From positions 19,433,001 to 19,497,000 of the forward strand of contig CM073593.1 in NCBI GenBank assembly GCA_037074705.1: a stretch of DNA of 64,000 nt, in the 5' to 3' direction. A program made the position numbers and the translations under genes. The stretch is from Zhengitettix transpicula. Its lineage: Eukaryota; Arthropoda; Insecta; Orthoptera; Tetrigidae. Each line of letters begins with the position of its first letter. Position 1 is the first letter of the stretch. Positions 1 through 12,059 of this stretch are shown piece after piece. The notes under the pieces were generated by a model. It was not told the origin of the DNA, did no database searches, and saw nothing but the letters and a program-made list of their open reading frames with translations.

Positions 1-65
1 ATGAGATGAAGTCCTGAAGACAAAAACAGACAATTAAGTGCACAAAAAGGTTTGGGTTTTGGAGT

Positions 66-520
66 AACAGACTACATGAGGGTAATCCACGTGGTGGCAA
101 CTCCCCTTTACTAGCACAGGAAGAGGGGGAATACGGAAGGGTAGGGGAAGGTAGCCAAGGGTTAACTAGGAGCCCCGAACTATGGTTTAAGGTTCCTACC
201 CGTCAATTTGCCTAAAAGTGATGCAGGACAAACCCTAGGAAACCTGCAAAAGGTAGTCGGGCATTGGGTACTTGTCCCATGATCTTCCGATGGCGGGAGT
301 TGGGTTTGCTGTGGGGACATAATATTCCCTTCTCAGTGCCTCGACCAGTTTAGGAGGCAGCTGGCCGACTGTTCCAATGGGAACTCAAACAACTCTTACC
401 GTATTCCCAAGATCTGCGACCCCCAACATACACCATTCTAAACAGGCTTGTAGGAACCTTAGTTCAAAAACGGAGAGAGGAAAGGTATCCCCAAAGGTAA
501 CCCTCTCCGTCTCTCCAGAA
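66..520 (-). repeat. Repeat A copy 1 (poly-A-tailed family, reversed)
   Basis: The body matches the copies at 571-1062, 8227-8673 and 14958-15283. Shared blocks include the tail motif (read here in reverse as CTACATGAGGGTAATCCACG), the GGCAACTCCCCTTT block and the CAGCTGGCCGACT block. Better copies end in CCCTAAAAAAA, so the family looks like a poly-A-tailed retroposon, and this copy lies on the - strand. It is damaged by substitutions and small indels. No RNA polymerase III head was recognised, so I cannot say whether it is a SINE or the 3' part of a LINE. Confidence 0.75.
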
Positions 521-570
521 AGGTTCTGCCTGCGTTAAAACAGCTCTCACAGGCTTGCTGGCGGCAAATG

Positions 571-1062
571 TTTTTTTTTTAGGGCAACAGGCTACATGAG
601 GGCAATTAATCCACGTGGTGGCAACTCCCCTTTAATAGTATAGGAAGGGATTTGAAAGGGGGGATGCGGAAGGGTAGAGGAAAGTAACTAAGAGTTAACT
701 AGGGCCCCCGGGCTATAGTTTAAGGATCCTACCCGGCATTCACCTAAAAGTAATGCAGGAAAAACCCTAGAAAAACCTGCACCAGGTAGGTCGGGCATTG
801 GGTACTTGTCCCACCACCTTCCGATAGCGGGAGAGGAGTTTGCTGTAGGGACGCAGCATTCCCTTCTCCGTGCCTCGACCAGTTTAGGAGGCAGCTGGCC
901 GACTATTCCAATGGGAATAGCGGACAACTCTTACCGTATGCCCAAGGTTTGTGACCCCGGAACATTCACCTCTCAGAACAGGCCGAGGTGCCTCGGCTTG
1001 TGGGAACCTTAGTTCAAAAACGGAGAGGAAAAGGCATCCCCAAAGGTAGCCCCTTCGTATCA
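571..1062 (-). repeat. Repeat A copy 2 (reversed, poly-T start)
   Basis: This is the best-preserved reversed copy. It opens with ten Ts and AGGGCAACAGGCTACATGAG, the reverse complement of the poly-A-tailed 3' end. On the - strand it holds an open frame of 79 codons (927-688) whose middle, including PTANSSPAIG and WDKYPMPDLP, is also open in the copies at 8324-8506 and 14967-15149. Copies 1 and 2 lie head to tail about 50 bp apart, so this may be a local duplication or two insertions. Confidence 0.8.
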
Positions 1063-3575
1063 TCTACTGGCGGCAAAAAACAACGCAAGTTTTAAATGTA
1101 AAAATAGACAGCTTGAGAAAGTAACGAGTGTGAGAAATTAGGAAAAATAACAATGACAGACAACCTGAACTCTACAAATCACTTCGAAACTATAATTCGG
1201 AGCGTTAACGTATAAAATCCTGAATAAATTGTTTTATAATGTCTGATAAGTTTTTGCTTCTTACATAATTAGCAAAGCTAACAAGTTCTCACGTTCAAAA
1301 CGCAACAAAGCAATTAGAGATATCAAATGGTGTAACTGATGATTCCGATTTGAAATAACTTATTAGTTTTATTAAGTTGACTGCCGAAAATTAAAAATTT
1401 GACATTTTGAGAGGGAAACATTTTAACTACATTTAAGTTTATTCTCTTTATATGTTGAAGTTCAAATTTGCTGATCCCTGAACCGTTAAAGTTAATATTT
1501 CAGATTATTCGATACCAATTCATTTGTCTTTTATACAGTAATGTTGATTCAGAATTTTCCGTTGTCTGATTTGAGCAGTAATATGTTAAAAAAGAGTTGT
1601 AAAGTGATAAAATAGAACTACGCAAGAGAATAATGGTAATTCCAAGATTTAGAACAATGAACAACTCTGTCTTCAGGGAGTATAGAATTATTGGCCGAGA
1701 GCCGCCACTCTCTGGATTATGCTCAACCGAGTAGGTCCATGCTTTTAAGTGTTGCGGATACACGTTTCATAAATTAAAATTGTAATACAAACATATCCAA
1801 AGCACGATCATCTTACGGGGTCAGCCGACGTATACAGTTCCAACAAAAATATTAAAAGTAATATTGATTTTAATAAATTTATCGCGGTTGAGCACCAGGT
1901 TCAGATTTGCGGATGATGTCGTTTCTGCGGTCATTCTCTACCGCCGGTGAAAATTTATTAATAATTTACACCGGAAAAGCCTAATTCATTCATAGTGATT
2001 TAAATGAGCCATGGTTTTGTTTCTTTTGAGCAATGCAACCAATCTATATCATTATTTCCGTGAATGTGTAGCTTCAAAGTCACATTCGTATAGTCGACAA
2101 TTCAGATGGACGTTCACAACTTTATCTATCACGGACAAACTCTACGTTCTTCTGCTTCTGTGCCACTTACGAAGTTTCTCCTTCGGGTAACAATACCGTG
2201 GACACTCCACCCGTCCTCTTCAGCCTCTCCTTAATCCAAGTAGGTTATAGTTCTCCTTTCTTTTTATACATCAAGCGTTTATTTTTCTTTCTTACAGTCT
2301 GATTTGCACATTATTGTCTGGAATAACAGCTAGATGTTCGACGGTTGTAGAAATTACCATGCAAGGAAACAAAAGAGCAAATTATTCTTAATTTTACTAT
2401 AACTCGAGCAGGTTTGGAGGCAACTCAAAGTAATTAATGTAAAATTTGTTGTTACGTGTTTATTCAGTAGCGTATTAACTAATTTTCTTCAATAATCTAT
2501 TTAAGATGTGTAACGACGTTCACGATGCTAATTGGCATGGTAGCTAAGCACTACGGTTAAATATTTACCTTTTTCAACAAATCCATCGTTTCATTACAAA
2601 TTTTATATTGTGGAAGGAAAACTTTTCTTCTTTTTAATGTAACCCATATTACCGAATAAAAAATGAACATAAGGAAAGTGTTTAGATGGGTAAAACATGA
2701 GTTCTAAGTGACAGAGGTTGGGGGAAAAACAACACAAGATTGTAACAGAAAACAGGGTCGGCAGATCATGAGTCGGTAAAAGTAAAAATAAGAAAATGTG
2801 CATCCTGAAATATATTTATAAATATGAGCAGCAAGTTGTAATTGCACTTCACTGTGTGTCTACACTGAAATGATTCACTTGTACTACAGCATATGTCCTC
2901 ACAGTCACTCCTTCCCTCTCCAGCTAACTAGCCGAGACAGTTTTCGCTTTTAATGAGGGTTTGAAGACTGCACTTAAAAGAGGTGAGTAGCACTTACAGC
3001 GGTGCAAGTGCTGCAGTAAGCGGGGTACATGGCATTTTACTTACTTCAGAGGGTTCCACTACAAAGAACCAAATCCATTGTTTCCTTCCTCATATAAATT
3101 ATTTTCGTATCCTGCACGTCTATTTATAGGCATTGGAAGGTCTCCGTAAGCATAGAATAATATTATAATTTAGTTTTTAGCTTTAAATTAATTTTAGAAT
3201 ATAAACCTTTTTTCTTGCGAATATTTATATTTGTGATGGTTCATAATATATTTTACTGGGACCCGATCCGTAGTAAGCTAAGCTAGCTGAATTAGCGGTT
3301 AGTACAGTTTTAAAACAAAAGTGCAGGGATGACGTCACTCTTCGTCAATGAGTTACGTTCGCAGTACGCTTCTCCATGACATGGATACCATAAACAGTAT
3401 TTTATTATACCTACTTGTAATAATTTTAAAATGTGTTGTTCATTTACAAAAGCTACACAGAAGAAATCATTTGTCAAATCCACTTATAGGAGGCATATCG
3501 CGTAAATATAATTTGTTTAATGATATTACGAAATGCTGGCTTTATAGGAAATTGTCTATGCCATAAAACGAACGG
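1063..3575. other. Intergenic AT-rich sequence, no gene seen
   Basis: Both strands carry only short open frames without recognisable domains. I saw no tRNA, long tandem array or clear transposon end here. Confidence 0.5.
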
Positions 3576-3910
3576 TATCCAATCGTCTGACCCATCCATG
3601 GGACTGTCGCGTTATCGTGGCGTGGAGGTCTGTTCTGTGTGTTCTACAGGTGTGTTCTCTCAGGAGCGAGTCGTTTCAAACGAACGACTCCCTCCGAGGA
3701 GTGGATCACCGTTCTGAACAAAGGAGTGATGACTCCAAAGACTCATACAGAGTAAAACGCCTCTCTGTAGCGCTCCGCTCTTTGAGCGACATCCACTCCA
3801 CCACTGTGCGCCAGCTCTCAGCACGTTCAGGAGCGATGAGTTTCAACTCGGCTCTTTAAGAAACATTCCCTGCACCTCTGTGCGCCAGCTCACAACACGA
3901 GCAGGAGGAG
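3575..3910. repeat. GC-richer block with hairpin and duplicated motif
   Basis: The block is much richer in CpG than its flanks. It contains the inverted pair GAGTCGTT (3668-3675) and GAACGACTC (3682-3690). A motif of about 30 bp starting CTGTGCGCCAGCTC occurs at 3804 and again at 3878. The open frames across it (3520-3859) resemble nothing I know. It may be the upstream part of the LINE relic that follows. Confidence 0.35.
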
Positions 3911-3964
3911 AAAGAACCTTTGAACTACTCTTCGCAAGGAATGGGAGTGAAATACACGAAAATG

Positions 3965-4438
3965 GTGTAATTTGCGTATTTTTATTCCCTTATGTGTTAT
4001 GGCATTGCAAATTGCGGCAATTGCTCCATAAGCATTGAAATATTGTTGCAAAAGCGGGCCATGAGGATAATTTCTAATACGGATAATAAATCCAGTTGTA
4101 AACCGTTTTTCAAAAATCTGCGAATATTAACACTTCCCAGCGTGTTTATTCACGAAATTTTAAAGTTCGTTAAGCGGAACATGAATCTTTTTCAAACGAA
4201 TGGCGAGTGTCACGATTATGAGACTAGAAATCGCTCAGGTCTAAGATCTTTGCTCTCTACCAGAGCAGTAAATAACCATTCAGAAATAGTTTTGTACAAT
4301 AGTCTTCCTCCATATGTAAAGAACAATAACAACTACAAGTTTTGGGATTCAATGTAGAAATATTCTACCGAAAGGCGCCGGTGTTTTACTCAGTAAAGGA
4401 GTTTCTTGATCGTTCCCCTAATAATTAATTTAAAAACG
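3965..4438 (+). pseudogene. LINE reverse transcriptase C-terminal remnant
   Basis: A frame of about 120 codons resembles the thumb and C-terminal region of non-LTR reverse transcriptases of the CR1/L2/Jockey type. It has the YGI start, a GN-S-SI block, the LLQKRAMRII helix with CKPFFKNLRILTLPS after it, then a YETRNRS segment and LYNSLPPYVKN. A stop at 4355-4357 is bypassed by shifting frame: the downstream frame (4354-4438) reads VEIFYRKAPVFYSVKEFLDR before its own stop, as expected at the end of such an ORF. So it is a frameshifted, 5'-truncated dead copy. The catalytic YxDD part is absent. The related relic at 32550-33140 covers a neighbouring segment of the same protein type. Confidence 0.75.
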
Positions 4439-5357
4439 CTGCAAAATTGTTCAATGTATTGCTAATAAAACTACTTAATTCGTAACTTGCTTAGTCTCTG
4501 TTGGTCTTTTCTGCCCTTTGGTTTGTTTGTTTCATGTACGGCCTGGAGTTTGCAGATTCCTCGTCGCTCTGTTTCGTGAAGTGACTTGTCCCTCGTTTGT
4601 CTTTCCCCCTAGTGTTTGTGTGTCACGTTTTGTGATTATTTTTGTGTGATGTGTAAATTCTATCTTTTATGATAGTCAATTCTCGAATCATTAATTATTT
4701 ACTAGTACATATTGAATATTTTATTAGAACACTCAATATTATATTATACCCTTACAATAGTTAAAGAATTATTATTTCTGTTATTATTAATATATTTTAC
4801 TTATGTTGGACAGGGAAATTTGTGTTCCCGAATTTTAGTATTTTTATGTTTACTTATAATTATTTATAATTGTAGCATTCAATTAATATATTAAAATTTT
4901 ACGTATTGACGTATCCTATTTCCTCAATCGAGGACCAATGGAATAAAATAAATCAAAACAAATCAATCTGTAGTGGGTTCCATTGACCCCGGAATGCTAT
5001 GCTGGCGAAAACTGAGCTTAAACTCAGTCCACCAGGTTTGGGGTTGAGCGAGGATTTAACATCCCATCACTGTAAAACCCCTCATCGTTATGAAATTTCA
5101 ACGGAAAGAAACAGGACGAGGCAGGGACAAGGGTAACAGGGAAAGAAGGTGTTGGCACACGGTTCACCAAAGACTGTAGAGCCGATCAAGAATACAAATC
5201 TCTGAAGGTGCTAAGTTAGTAGTACATTATCTTTCGCCCATTGAATAAGTGCTGGACATTCTATCACCCGGTCTTTTAAATCTGTAACTACTAATCTTGA
5301 GGACTGATGTTTTCTTTCCGTACTAACCCGACCTCCGCCCGAATACACAAATTCACA

Positions 5358-5568
5358 TAAACCGTGGTTTGTATTATAGATTTGTGAGATTAATAGTTAT
5401 ACACTGGAAAAATATCGATTATCATATCTTTATTTTTTAATAAAAGAATTCATATCATTTTGGCATTGTATAGAATGTTTAAGGTAATAAATAATCGTCA
5501 GTGTGAAATATGGATCACGTAACATTTGCAACTTTATTAAACGCAATTTTGTATGAGGGAATAAGTAG
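5358..5568 (+). repeat. Direct repeat, left copy
   Basis: About 210 bp matches 6465-6672 with roughly 85 to 90 percent identity by eye. Shared stretches include ATATCGATTATCATATCT, TAGAATGTTTAAGGTAAT and GTGAAATATGGATC. The copies are in the same orientation about 1.1 kb apart, with the foldback element at 6138-6368 between them. Confidence 0.75.
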
Positions 5569-6137
5569 GTAAGTCGCACTAGCATTACCTCCCCGTGAAA
5601 CTCTATAAAAGTTGAACACCGTCTCCTTCCCACGACATACTGAAGACACAAACTGGTGCAGCCTCATTTTTTTTCTACATAGACTTGGCTGCCTCACCAC
5701 GGTTCTGTTGAAATCTACCTTATGTTACGAACTATGCAGGTCGCCCATTGTGTTATCTGACTCAGCACAGTAAATGCAACAAGGAAAGGGATAAGTTGGA
5801 GCATTCCTGCTGAGACGGATCTAATTCGAAGTAAAAGCTTCACGATAGCTTAACTGTCGTAAGAAATATATCAACAAAACTTCTACGCTGCGAAAAATCT
5901 CGTGACCTTCAACTAATAGGCTGGTGTGGAGTAATTTATTAATCTTCAAACTCGTTTCATCTTCGAATACAGAAGTTTCTCACGAAACACAAAAGATGTT
6001 TCCGGACATGATTCATAATTGTTTTTAAAATAAAAAATTAATTTTCTCGTAAGGGGGAAGTTCGTCTTTCATATTTGAAGATGTAGACGGAATTAAGTGT
6101 TTTCCCTGAACAACGGCGATAATAATAATAATTGTGC

Positions 6138-6368
6138 AAATAAACCATAGCTTTTAAACGTCAGAAAATTATTTTTAATAGAAATTATACAACCAATTCA
6201 TATTATTAAGTTATCTGCCAAACCATCAAAATTTATTTTAATTTTTGTATTATGTTTGTTTTATAGTGTAAAACATCTACACCTGAAGAAGTCGCAAAAT
6301 AGCGGCGAAACGTAGCATAATTTCTATTAAAAATCATTTTCTGACGTTAAAAGGCTTTGGTTTATTTA
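6138..6368. mobile_element. Foldback element with hammerhead-like core
   Basis: The left arm (6138-6188) and right arm (6317-6368) are inverted repeats of about 50 bp with a few mismatches; both contain the AACGTCAGAAAAT / ATTTTCTGACGTT block and the TTTAATAGAAATTAT block. The right end of the spacer carries the ribozyme-like motif described separately. This resembles small units derived from Penelope-like element termini, an inference that rests on the motif. Confidence 0.6.
6264..6316 (+). ncRNA. Hammerhead ribozyme-like motif
   Basis: Stem I is GTGTA (6266-6270) with TACAC (6278-6282), a perfect 5-bp hairpin ending directly at CTGAAGA (6283-6289), which fits CUGANGA. After one extra A, stem II is GTCGC (6291-6295) with GCGGC (6302-6306), five pairs including one G-U. 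GAAA follows (6307-6310), then CGTAGC. The weak point is stem III: the bases 5' of stem I (TTATA) do not pair well with CGTAGC, so the present copy is probably inactive. Confidence 0.5.
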
Positions 6369-6464
6369 TAATCCTATCTTAAATAGTCATAACATATAAT
6401 TAATAATTGTATAACTAATGATTGCATTAAAATGAAATACTAAACAAACAAAAAACTTTATTAA

Positions 6465-6672
6465 AAATAAACCGTGTTCTGTATTATATATTTGTGAGAT
6501 TAATAGTTTTACTCTGGTAAAAATATCGATTATCATATCTGTATTTTTTAATTAAAGAATTCCTATCATTATTCGTTGTATAGAATGTTTAAGGTAATTA
6601 ATAATCGTCAATGTGAAATATGGATCGCGTAACATCTGCGTTTTGATTAAACCCAATTTTTTATGCAAAGGA
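6465..6672 (+). repeat. Direct repeat, right copy
   Basis: Partner of 5358-5568. The match starts near AAACCGTG and runs to TATGCAAAGGAATAA (TATGAGGGAATAA on the left). Confidence 0.75.
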
Positions 6673-7055
6673 ATAATAAAATGTTTATTTAATTTTTTTT
6701 AAAATGTTATAATACAACCGCTTCATTATGGAAGGTATTTAATCTATTTTTAAGTCATCGTGTTTTGGGACGATTATACGAAAACAGTACTGTAGATAAC
6801 TTATTTTTAATAATTAGTATTTTTATACGCCTTTTCGTGGCCAAGCTTGAGTTTGAACTCCGGATTCTCTAATTTCAAGGCCACATAAAATTGTTAACCT
6901 CGTAGGGAAAAGAATAAATTACAATGTATCGTGCCAGTTGTGAATTCAATTAATTTCAAGTACTTTGCACTACCCTCGTACATTGAATGTTATATGAGCC
7001 TATATGAAGAACGTAAGACTGATGATTTATAATATATATATATATATATATATAT

Positions 7056-8001
7056 TGTAGTAATTGGTAATTAAGGCATTGTTCTAATTGAAAAGTTGAA
7101 TTGTAGAGGACTCATTATTAGTGGATTTAGAGCGGACGCCGCAACAAACCGGCAAGGCAAAGAAAGCATTGTTGATCAATCGAGAGGGTTTTTACGCGCT
7201 CAAAATTTACGAGACGAACAGTACAGTCGGGCAGCAGACAGCGAATAGATCAGACGAAAAGTTTTACAGTCGACAGTAAAGAACGAAAGAATGTGGTCCA
7301 GTCACAAACATGCTTTCAAATATTAAAAAGTAAAGCAATATTCAGTCGGGAAGGAGACAGAGCAACTAGTGTGTATTCGGTGGTCGAGCGTAGATTCATC
7401 ATGCTGGCCATAGACAAACCAATGAAGTCCATTTTCAACTAAAGTCACGAGATCTACAAATCCAGCTTGCAGTAAAGCATCGAGAACCAACCAATTTGTG
7501 TTAAACCAACTAACAAACAACGCCAATTAGAGCCTGTAAACATTTAGAGTCTGTGAGTACTTAGAATCAGTGATGTCCCCAAAATTGTGCACGAAAAGCT
7601 AAAAAGAGACCTGGGCGGCCGTAAGTAGAGAAAAACTTTAAAATCATTTGTAAACCGTGTTTAAAAGATAAAAGTCATATCGTTTTTTAATTATTTAATT
7701 ATCGATAAAATGAGATCCTTAATTCTTGATAAAATTAAGATTTTTTAAATTCAATCTTTAGTATTATTTCTTCCGCAACAAATTTCGTCTATGTTCAGAT
7801 GCATTGATTTCCATAAAAAGTAAATGTAATTTTGATTATATAAATTCTGCCATTTATCAAACCCAGTTCAAGACCCTGAGATCCCAAATATTTTGTGTAT
7901 TTTATACTTGATTTAAAATTGTTAATAAATCTTGTTTAATAGTTTTCACTTAAGTTCTTTCATTTAGAAACGCCACATGCATATTATATTTAATTATTAC
8001 A
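7056..8001. mobile_element. Solo LTR-like sequence 1 bordered by (TA)n
   Basis: A 946-bp segment starts TGTAGTAATT and ends AATTATTACA, so it has TG...CA ends and a short terminal inversion. It is bordered by (TA)n on the left (7032-7053) and right (8002-8020). The inside has no recognisable protein. The next segment (8022-9476) has nearly the same ends and also abuts (TA)n, and both share a CTGTAAACA-TTAGAG block. I infer solo LTRs of one retrotransposon family that inserts in TA repeats; orientation is unclear. Confidence 0.45.
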
Positions 8002-8202
8002 ATATATATATATATATATATTGTAGAAATTACAATTAATTAAAACTTTGTTTCTTTCATTATTGGTGGCGTAACTCTGAGGCCATGGCATTGTGAATAA
8101 CTATTGTTTGGCGAGAATGCAGAGCCAATAATTCTTGCTACAAAGTATTGTCAAAAAGGGCATATATAGACGTGCAGAACTTTATCGTGATTAACTGTTA
8201 AG

Positions 8203-8226
8203 CCTGCGAGAGGATTCTCTCGCAGG
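8203..8226. other. Perfect 10-bp hairpin at the edge of repeat A
   Basis: CCTGCGAGAG (8203-8212), a GATT loop and CTCTCGCAGG (8217-8226) form an uninterrupted stem. It sits at the junction between the LTR-like sequence and the inserted repeat A copy. It could be a local palindrome made at insertion or a 5' structure of the repeat. Confidence 0.6.
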
Positions 8227-8673
8227 TAACCTTTTTGAACTAAGGTTCCCGCAAGCCTATCACCTCGGCCTGTTCTGAGAGGTGTATGTTCCGGGGTCAC
8301 AGACCTTGGGCATACGGTAAGAGTTGTTCGCTATTCCCATTGGAATAGTCGGCCAGCTGCCTCCTAAACTGGTCGAGGCACGGAGAAGGGAATGCTGCGT
8401 CCCCACAGCAAACTCCTCTCCCGCTATCGGAACGGCGTGGGACAAGTACCCAATGCCCGACCTACCCGATTCAGGTTTTTCTAAGGTTTTCCCTGCATTT
8501 CTTTAGGCGAATGCCGGGTAGGATCCTTAAAGTATAGTCCGGGGGCCCTAGTAACTCTTGGCTACCTTCCTCTACCCTTCCGCATCCCCCCTTTCAAATC
8601 CCTTCCTATGCTATTAAAGGGGAGTTGCCCAATGTGGATCACCCTCATGTAGCCTGTTGCCCTAAAAAAAAAA
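8227..8673 (+). repeat. Repeat A copy 3, forward with poly-A tail
   Basis: This is the fullest forward copy. It ends in TGTAGCCTGTTGCCC followed by TA and a run of ten As, the sign of target-primed retroposition. A 60-codon frame (8324-8506) shares QLPPKLVEARRRECCVPTAN with the reversed frame at 927-688. The frame is short and unlike any protein family I know. It may be a decayed LINE ORF or chance. Confidence 0.8.
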
Positions 8674-9473
8674 TTATCGTGATTAAGTATTCCTCAGATG
8701 CAAGTTGCCAGTTATTCAGATATTCAAAAATTGTGTTTTTGTCACAGAGAGAGTGTGTGTATGTCAGATGTGAGACGCCAGTTTCTCATTTTGCCAGTTC
8801 TCAGTTTCTAGTTGCCCGTTTCTATTTTCCAATGATTGGCAGATATTGAGAATGCAGAATGTAAGCAGTTTTTAATGTGAAAGCAGATATTCAGAAAGAG
8901 GAGAAGGTGAACAGTAAAACCGAATTTGTCAGCGAGCGGCATATGATCTGTAAACAATTAGAGATTCAGTGAAACAAAAAGACATCGAAAAAGTGTTTAA
9001 AAACGATAAGAAAGTAGAATCAGTGCAAATGGCCTGTTAGTGAAAAGTGTTGTAAATAAAAAAAAATCAGCAGCCCTAAAAAATGGTATGTAATTAAAAC
9101 AAATTTTAATCCGTAAATCTTATAAGTAAATATCACTTGCCGTCAGATTTCGATAACTTTATTAGAATTATATAACTTTCAGTTTAGTAATAGTTGCTTT
9201 TATTGTAAATTAAAATTCATTTTTTACTATCTTTATTAGAGGCCCGATAGGCTGCCCTGAAATTGAGAGTTCTCATAAAAGCCGAGAAAATAATTTAAAA
9301 TGTAAAATCAACGTAGATTAGATTTGTAAAATAAATAACTTTTTTGTTATCTTTTAAAAAGTAATTCTTTGATTTCAATTTCCTTCTTGTAAAATTTTAT
9401 AAAGTACAATTTTAATTACCACATAACTTGTCCCTAACGTGGCAGTTTATTTTAATAATTGATATTGAATATT

Positions 9474-9476
<3 letters not shown>

Positions 9477-9518
<42 letters not shown>

Positions 9519-10250
9519 AGATTTAAACCTAAAAATGGGATGAGAGAAACAAATGTCCTGAAATACGTAACAAATCGTAAATTTTTTTAACTAGGAAAGA
9601 AGGCCGACCGTTTTATAGACTTCCTAGCTGAGACATTCAAGATTTAAACGTCAAAATGACAACCATCTGATAGGTGCATTAAGAAAATGACAGGCGCTAA
9701 ATGGATATTATTGAAATGAATGGCAAATTAAAGCCGTAAATGCGTAAGAGTGACTTTGGCTTAAAAAAGATAGAAGTTTCTGATGATGAAATATATTGCA
9801 TAAGTATCTTTGAGCATGCTGAAGCTGATTGAATGAGTCGAGTATTTGCAGCCTGTTCTCTTGATAAATGAGGCGAGGAGAGCGATGCTAGCTCATTGGT
9901 GTTCATACCTCGTAATGCATCCATCATCCAGACACCTGTACAACCTTACCCTGCATTTGTAACTGTCGCTGGTGGGTCTGTCTCAGAGCAATCAAGGCAC
10001 TCGTACACACGTCATCAGCGTGCGTGTTGCATAGTCACCTATTCTGAGGATCTACTTCCATTCATCCCGTCTTCCACTTGTATCGAATAATAACATTTTG
10101 ACAGCAACAAGTATTAAATCTCATGCCATAATAAAGCCAGAAACATTCTTAAAGGTTTTTGGATCTTGACAATTTAGATTTCAAAAAATTAGTTGAAATA
10201 TTTCAGAAATACTAACTTTTCTTTGTCTCAGATTCATTGTCTATTTAGAT
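9477..10250. other. (TA)n then unassigned sequence
   Basis: (TA)n at 9477-9513 is followed by about 700 bp with two opposed short frames (9927-9697 on -, 9896-10090 on +), neither with a recognisable domain. Confidence 0.4.
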
Positions 10251-11800
10251 TAGATCTTGAATGCCGGTTTCCTTGCTAAAATTTAGTAGGTTGTGTATTG
10301 TCGCTGCTGAGGTACATATATCCCTTCTCGTATATTTCCAAATTCTGGCTCTTCTAGTCCTGTCGTGCTTTTGGCAGTCGTAGAGGATATGCTGGATCGT
10401 CATTGCATGTAGGTTGCGCTGATCAAGAGAATAGATAGGAGTGCGTGAGGTTAGAATGGAAAGTTCTTAACCTAGCTACAACCACCCGCTGTCTCCGTGA
10501 CAGATTGCTAGCGTAGGATAAATCCTCGAAGTTGTTGACTTCCTTGTGAAAAATCCCTTCATTCCTTCCTCATCTACACTTGTACCATTTTTCCTCCAGT
10601 ATTCTGGCATAGGCTTGTCCCCCATCATTTTCAGTGCATATTGAACTGTGGTTTTTATTCTTTTCTTGGGATCCCTCCATCTTTGCACTTTTGTCCGCCC
10701 TTTCGTTTCCCTCTATTCCTCTGTGTGCCGGTATCCATCCTATCATTATCTTATTATTGCTATAAGGTTTTCTTTGATTTTATTGACGGTACCATTCAAT
10801 ATGTTATTGTATTTATTGCAGCGAGAGAATCTGTTAGGATTAAATTATTTTTGTTTGTTTCTTCTATGCATCGTTGTCATATATATGGCATATATTTCCG
10901 CTGTAGTTATAGATGCGTTGTTATTTATAGTTGCCATCCTTGCAAACTCGTCTGAAACTATAGCGCATCCAACTCCTTCGCAGGTTATTGACGCATCTCT
11001 GTATAATACTCTAGATAACTTGTACTTCTCCATTAGGTTATTCAGCTCCATCTCCCAGTCACTAGTTTTCATGTTCTTTGATCCCGTCCTAGCGAGGGGC
11101 TTCATGGAATTTCCAGGGCGGTATCCTAAGAGTATAATTGTGGTCTATTACCGGGAAGTCCATATTTTCATTCTTTAGGAATGTTTCTCTCGTGATGTGA
11201 AAAGAGTCTCTATTTAAGAGCCTTGGAGTGGATGTTTGTTCTCAAATGTATTCGTTTGTTGCCTCCAGGGCCCTTATAACATATTTTAATTCTACAGTTC
11301 TTCTTCTATGCCATAAGGAGGTCTCTTTTCCCTTAGCTCTGAGTCTATCTAGGCGGGTGGTTATGATACTTCCCGTTATTACCCGTAATGCCTCATTTTG
11401 AATGCTATTGAGCTTCTTTAATAGCCTTTTATGAGTAGACATATAAAAGTGGGCTCCGTAATCTATCTTTGTCAGGATCATTGCTTTATAGGTGAGGGAT
11501 AAAATTTTCGCTGCTAATACTTTTAGGATTATTAGCCGTTTTTTTTTTGCTTTTTTTGCTTCCAGGACCAAGTTTTCTATATGAGTTTTAAATTCAGTCT
11601 AGTATCCCAGAACATCCCCAAGATTTTACATTGGTTTATATAGCTAATTTTGGTGTCATAAATTTTTAATGGCTCTAGTTGCAGTTTGAACCTTATGAAT
11701 AATATCAATGCCCTAACCTTTCCCGGGTTAAAATTAAATCTGCCCACTCCACTACTTTGTTGATAGCCTCCAGCATTCTCTCCGTTGATTGCTTGAAGCT
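10250..11800 (-). pseudogene. LINE remnant: RT C-terminus, RNase H, zinc-finger tail
   Basis: Reading 5' to 3' on the - strand: 11571-11242 gives an RT C-terminal segment (SLTYKAMILTKIDYG, then KKLNSIQNEALRVITGS), typical of I/R1/Jockey-type LINEs. 11105-10845 follows with an RNase H-like start (VLYRDAS...GVGCAIVSDEF). Further on, around 10500-10370, the frames give RVVVARLRTFHSNLTHSYL and a Cys/His-like stretch ending in DDPAYPLRLPKARQ, matching the usual end of these ORFs. Stops and frameshifts separate the pieces, so it is dead. Frames open on the opposite strand (10641-11178) are shadows. Confidence 0.75.
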
Positions 11801-11975
11801 ACTTCCTCTGGTGAGTAAAATGAATTGTGTTGTGTAGAATGAAGTATATGTATGATAAATATGACTCAGGACATATTTGTAGTTATATAAAAGGGAAGTA
11901 CATTTATTACAATTTTTATCAATTCTGTAACTGTCGTATTCAGATCCATGACAAATATGTAGGTTTTCTTTTACA

Positions 11976-12050
11976 GTTACAGGCTACATGAAGGTAATCC
12001 ACATGGTGGGAACTCCCCTTTAATAGCATAGGAACGGATTTGAAAAGGGT
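11976..12050 (-). repeat. Repeat A fragment
   Basis: About 75 bp matching the 3' end of the family in reverse (CAGGCTACATGAAGG, GGAACTCCCCTTTAATAGCA). The rest of the unit is missing. Confidence 0.7.
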
Positions 12051-12059
12051 ACAGCGTAA

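Larger units (their letters stand above)
8022..9476. mobile_element. Solo LTR-like sequence 2, interrupted by repeat A
   Basis: It starts TGTAGAAATT and ends TGAATATTACA, and lies between (TA)n tracts at 8002-8020 and 9477-9513. A repeat A copy (8227-8673) sits inside, so the original was about 1 kb. A block near 9234 (TTTATTAGAGGCCCG, then GCCCTGA) recurs near 23530, which suggests another relative there. No coding capacity was seen. Confidence 0.4.

Noticed and set aside
806..1012. 68-codon + strand frame in repeat A
   Set aside because: It is antisense to the poly-A direction of the repeat. The equivalent frame in other copies is not longer, so I do not treat it as a gene.
10641..11178. 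Open + strand frames of 104 and 176 codons
   Set aside because: They are antisense to the LINE RT/RNase H remnant and have no protein-like features of their own.
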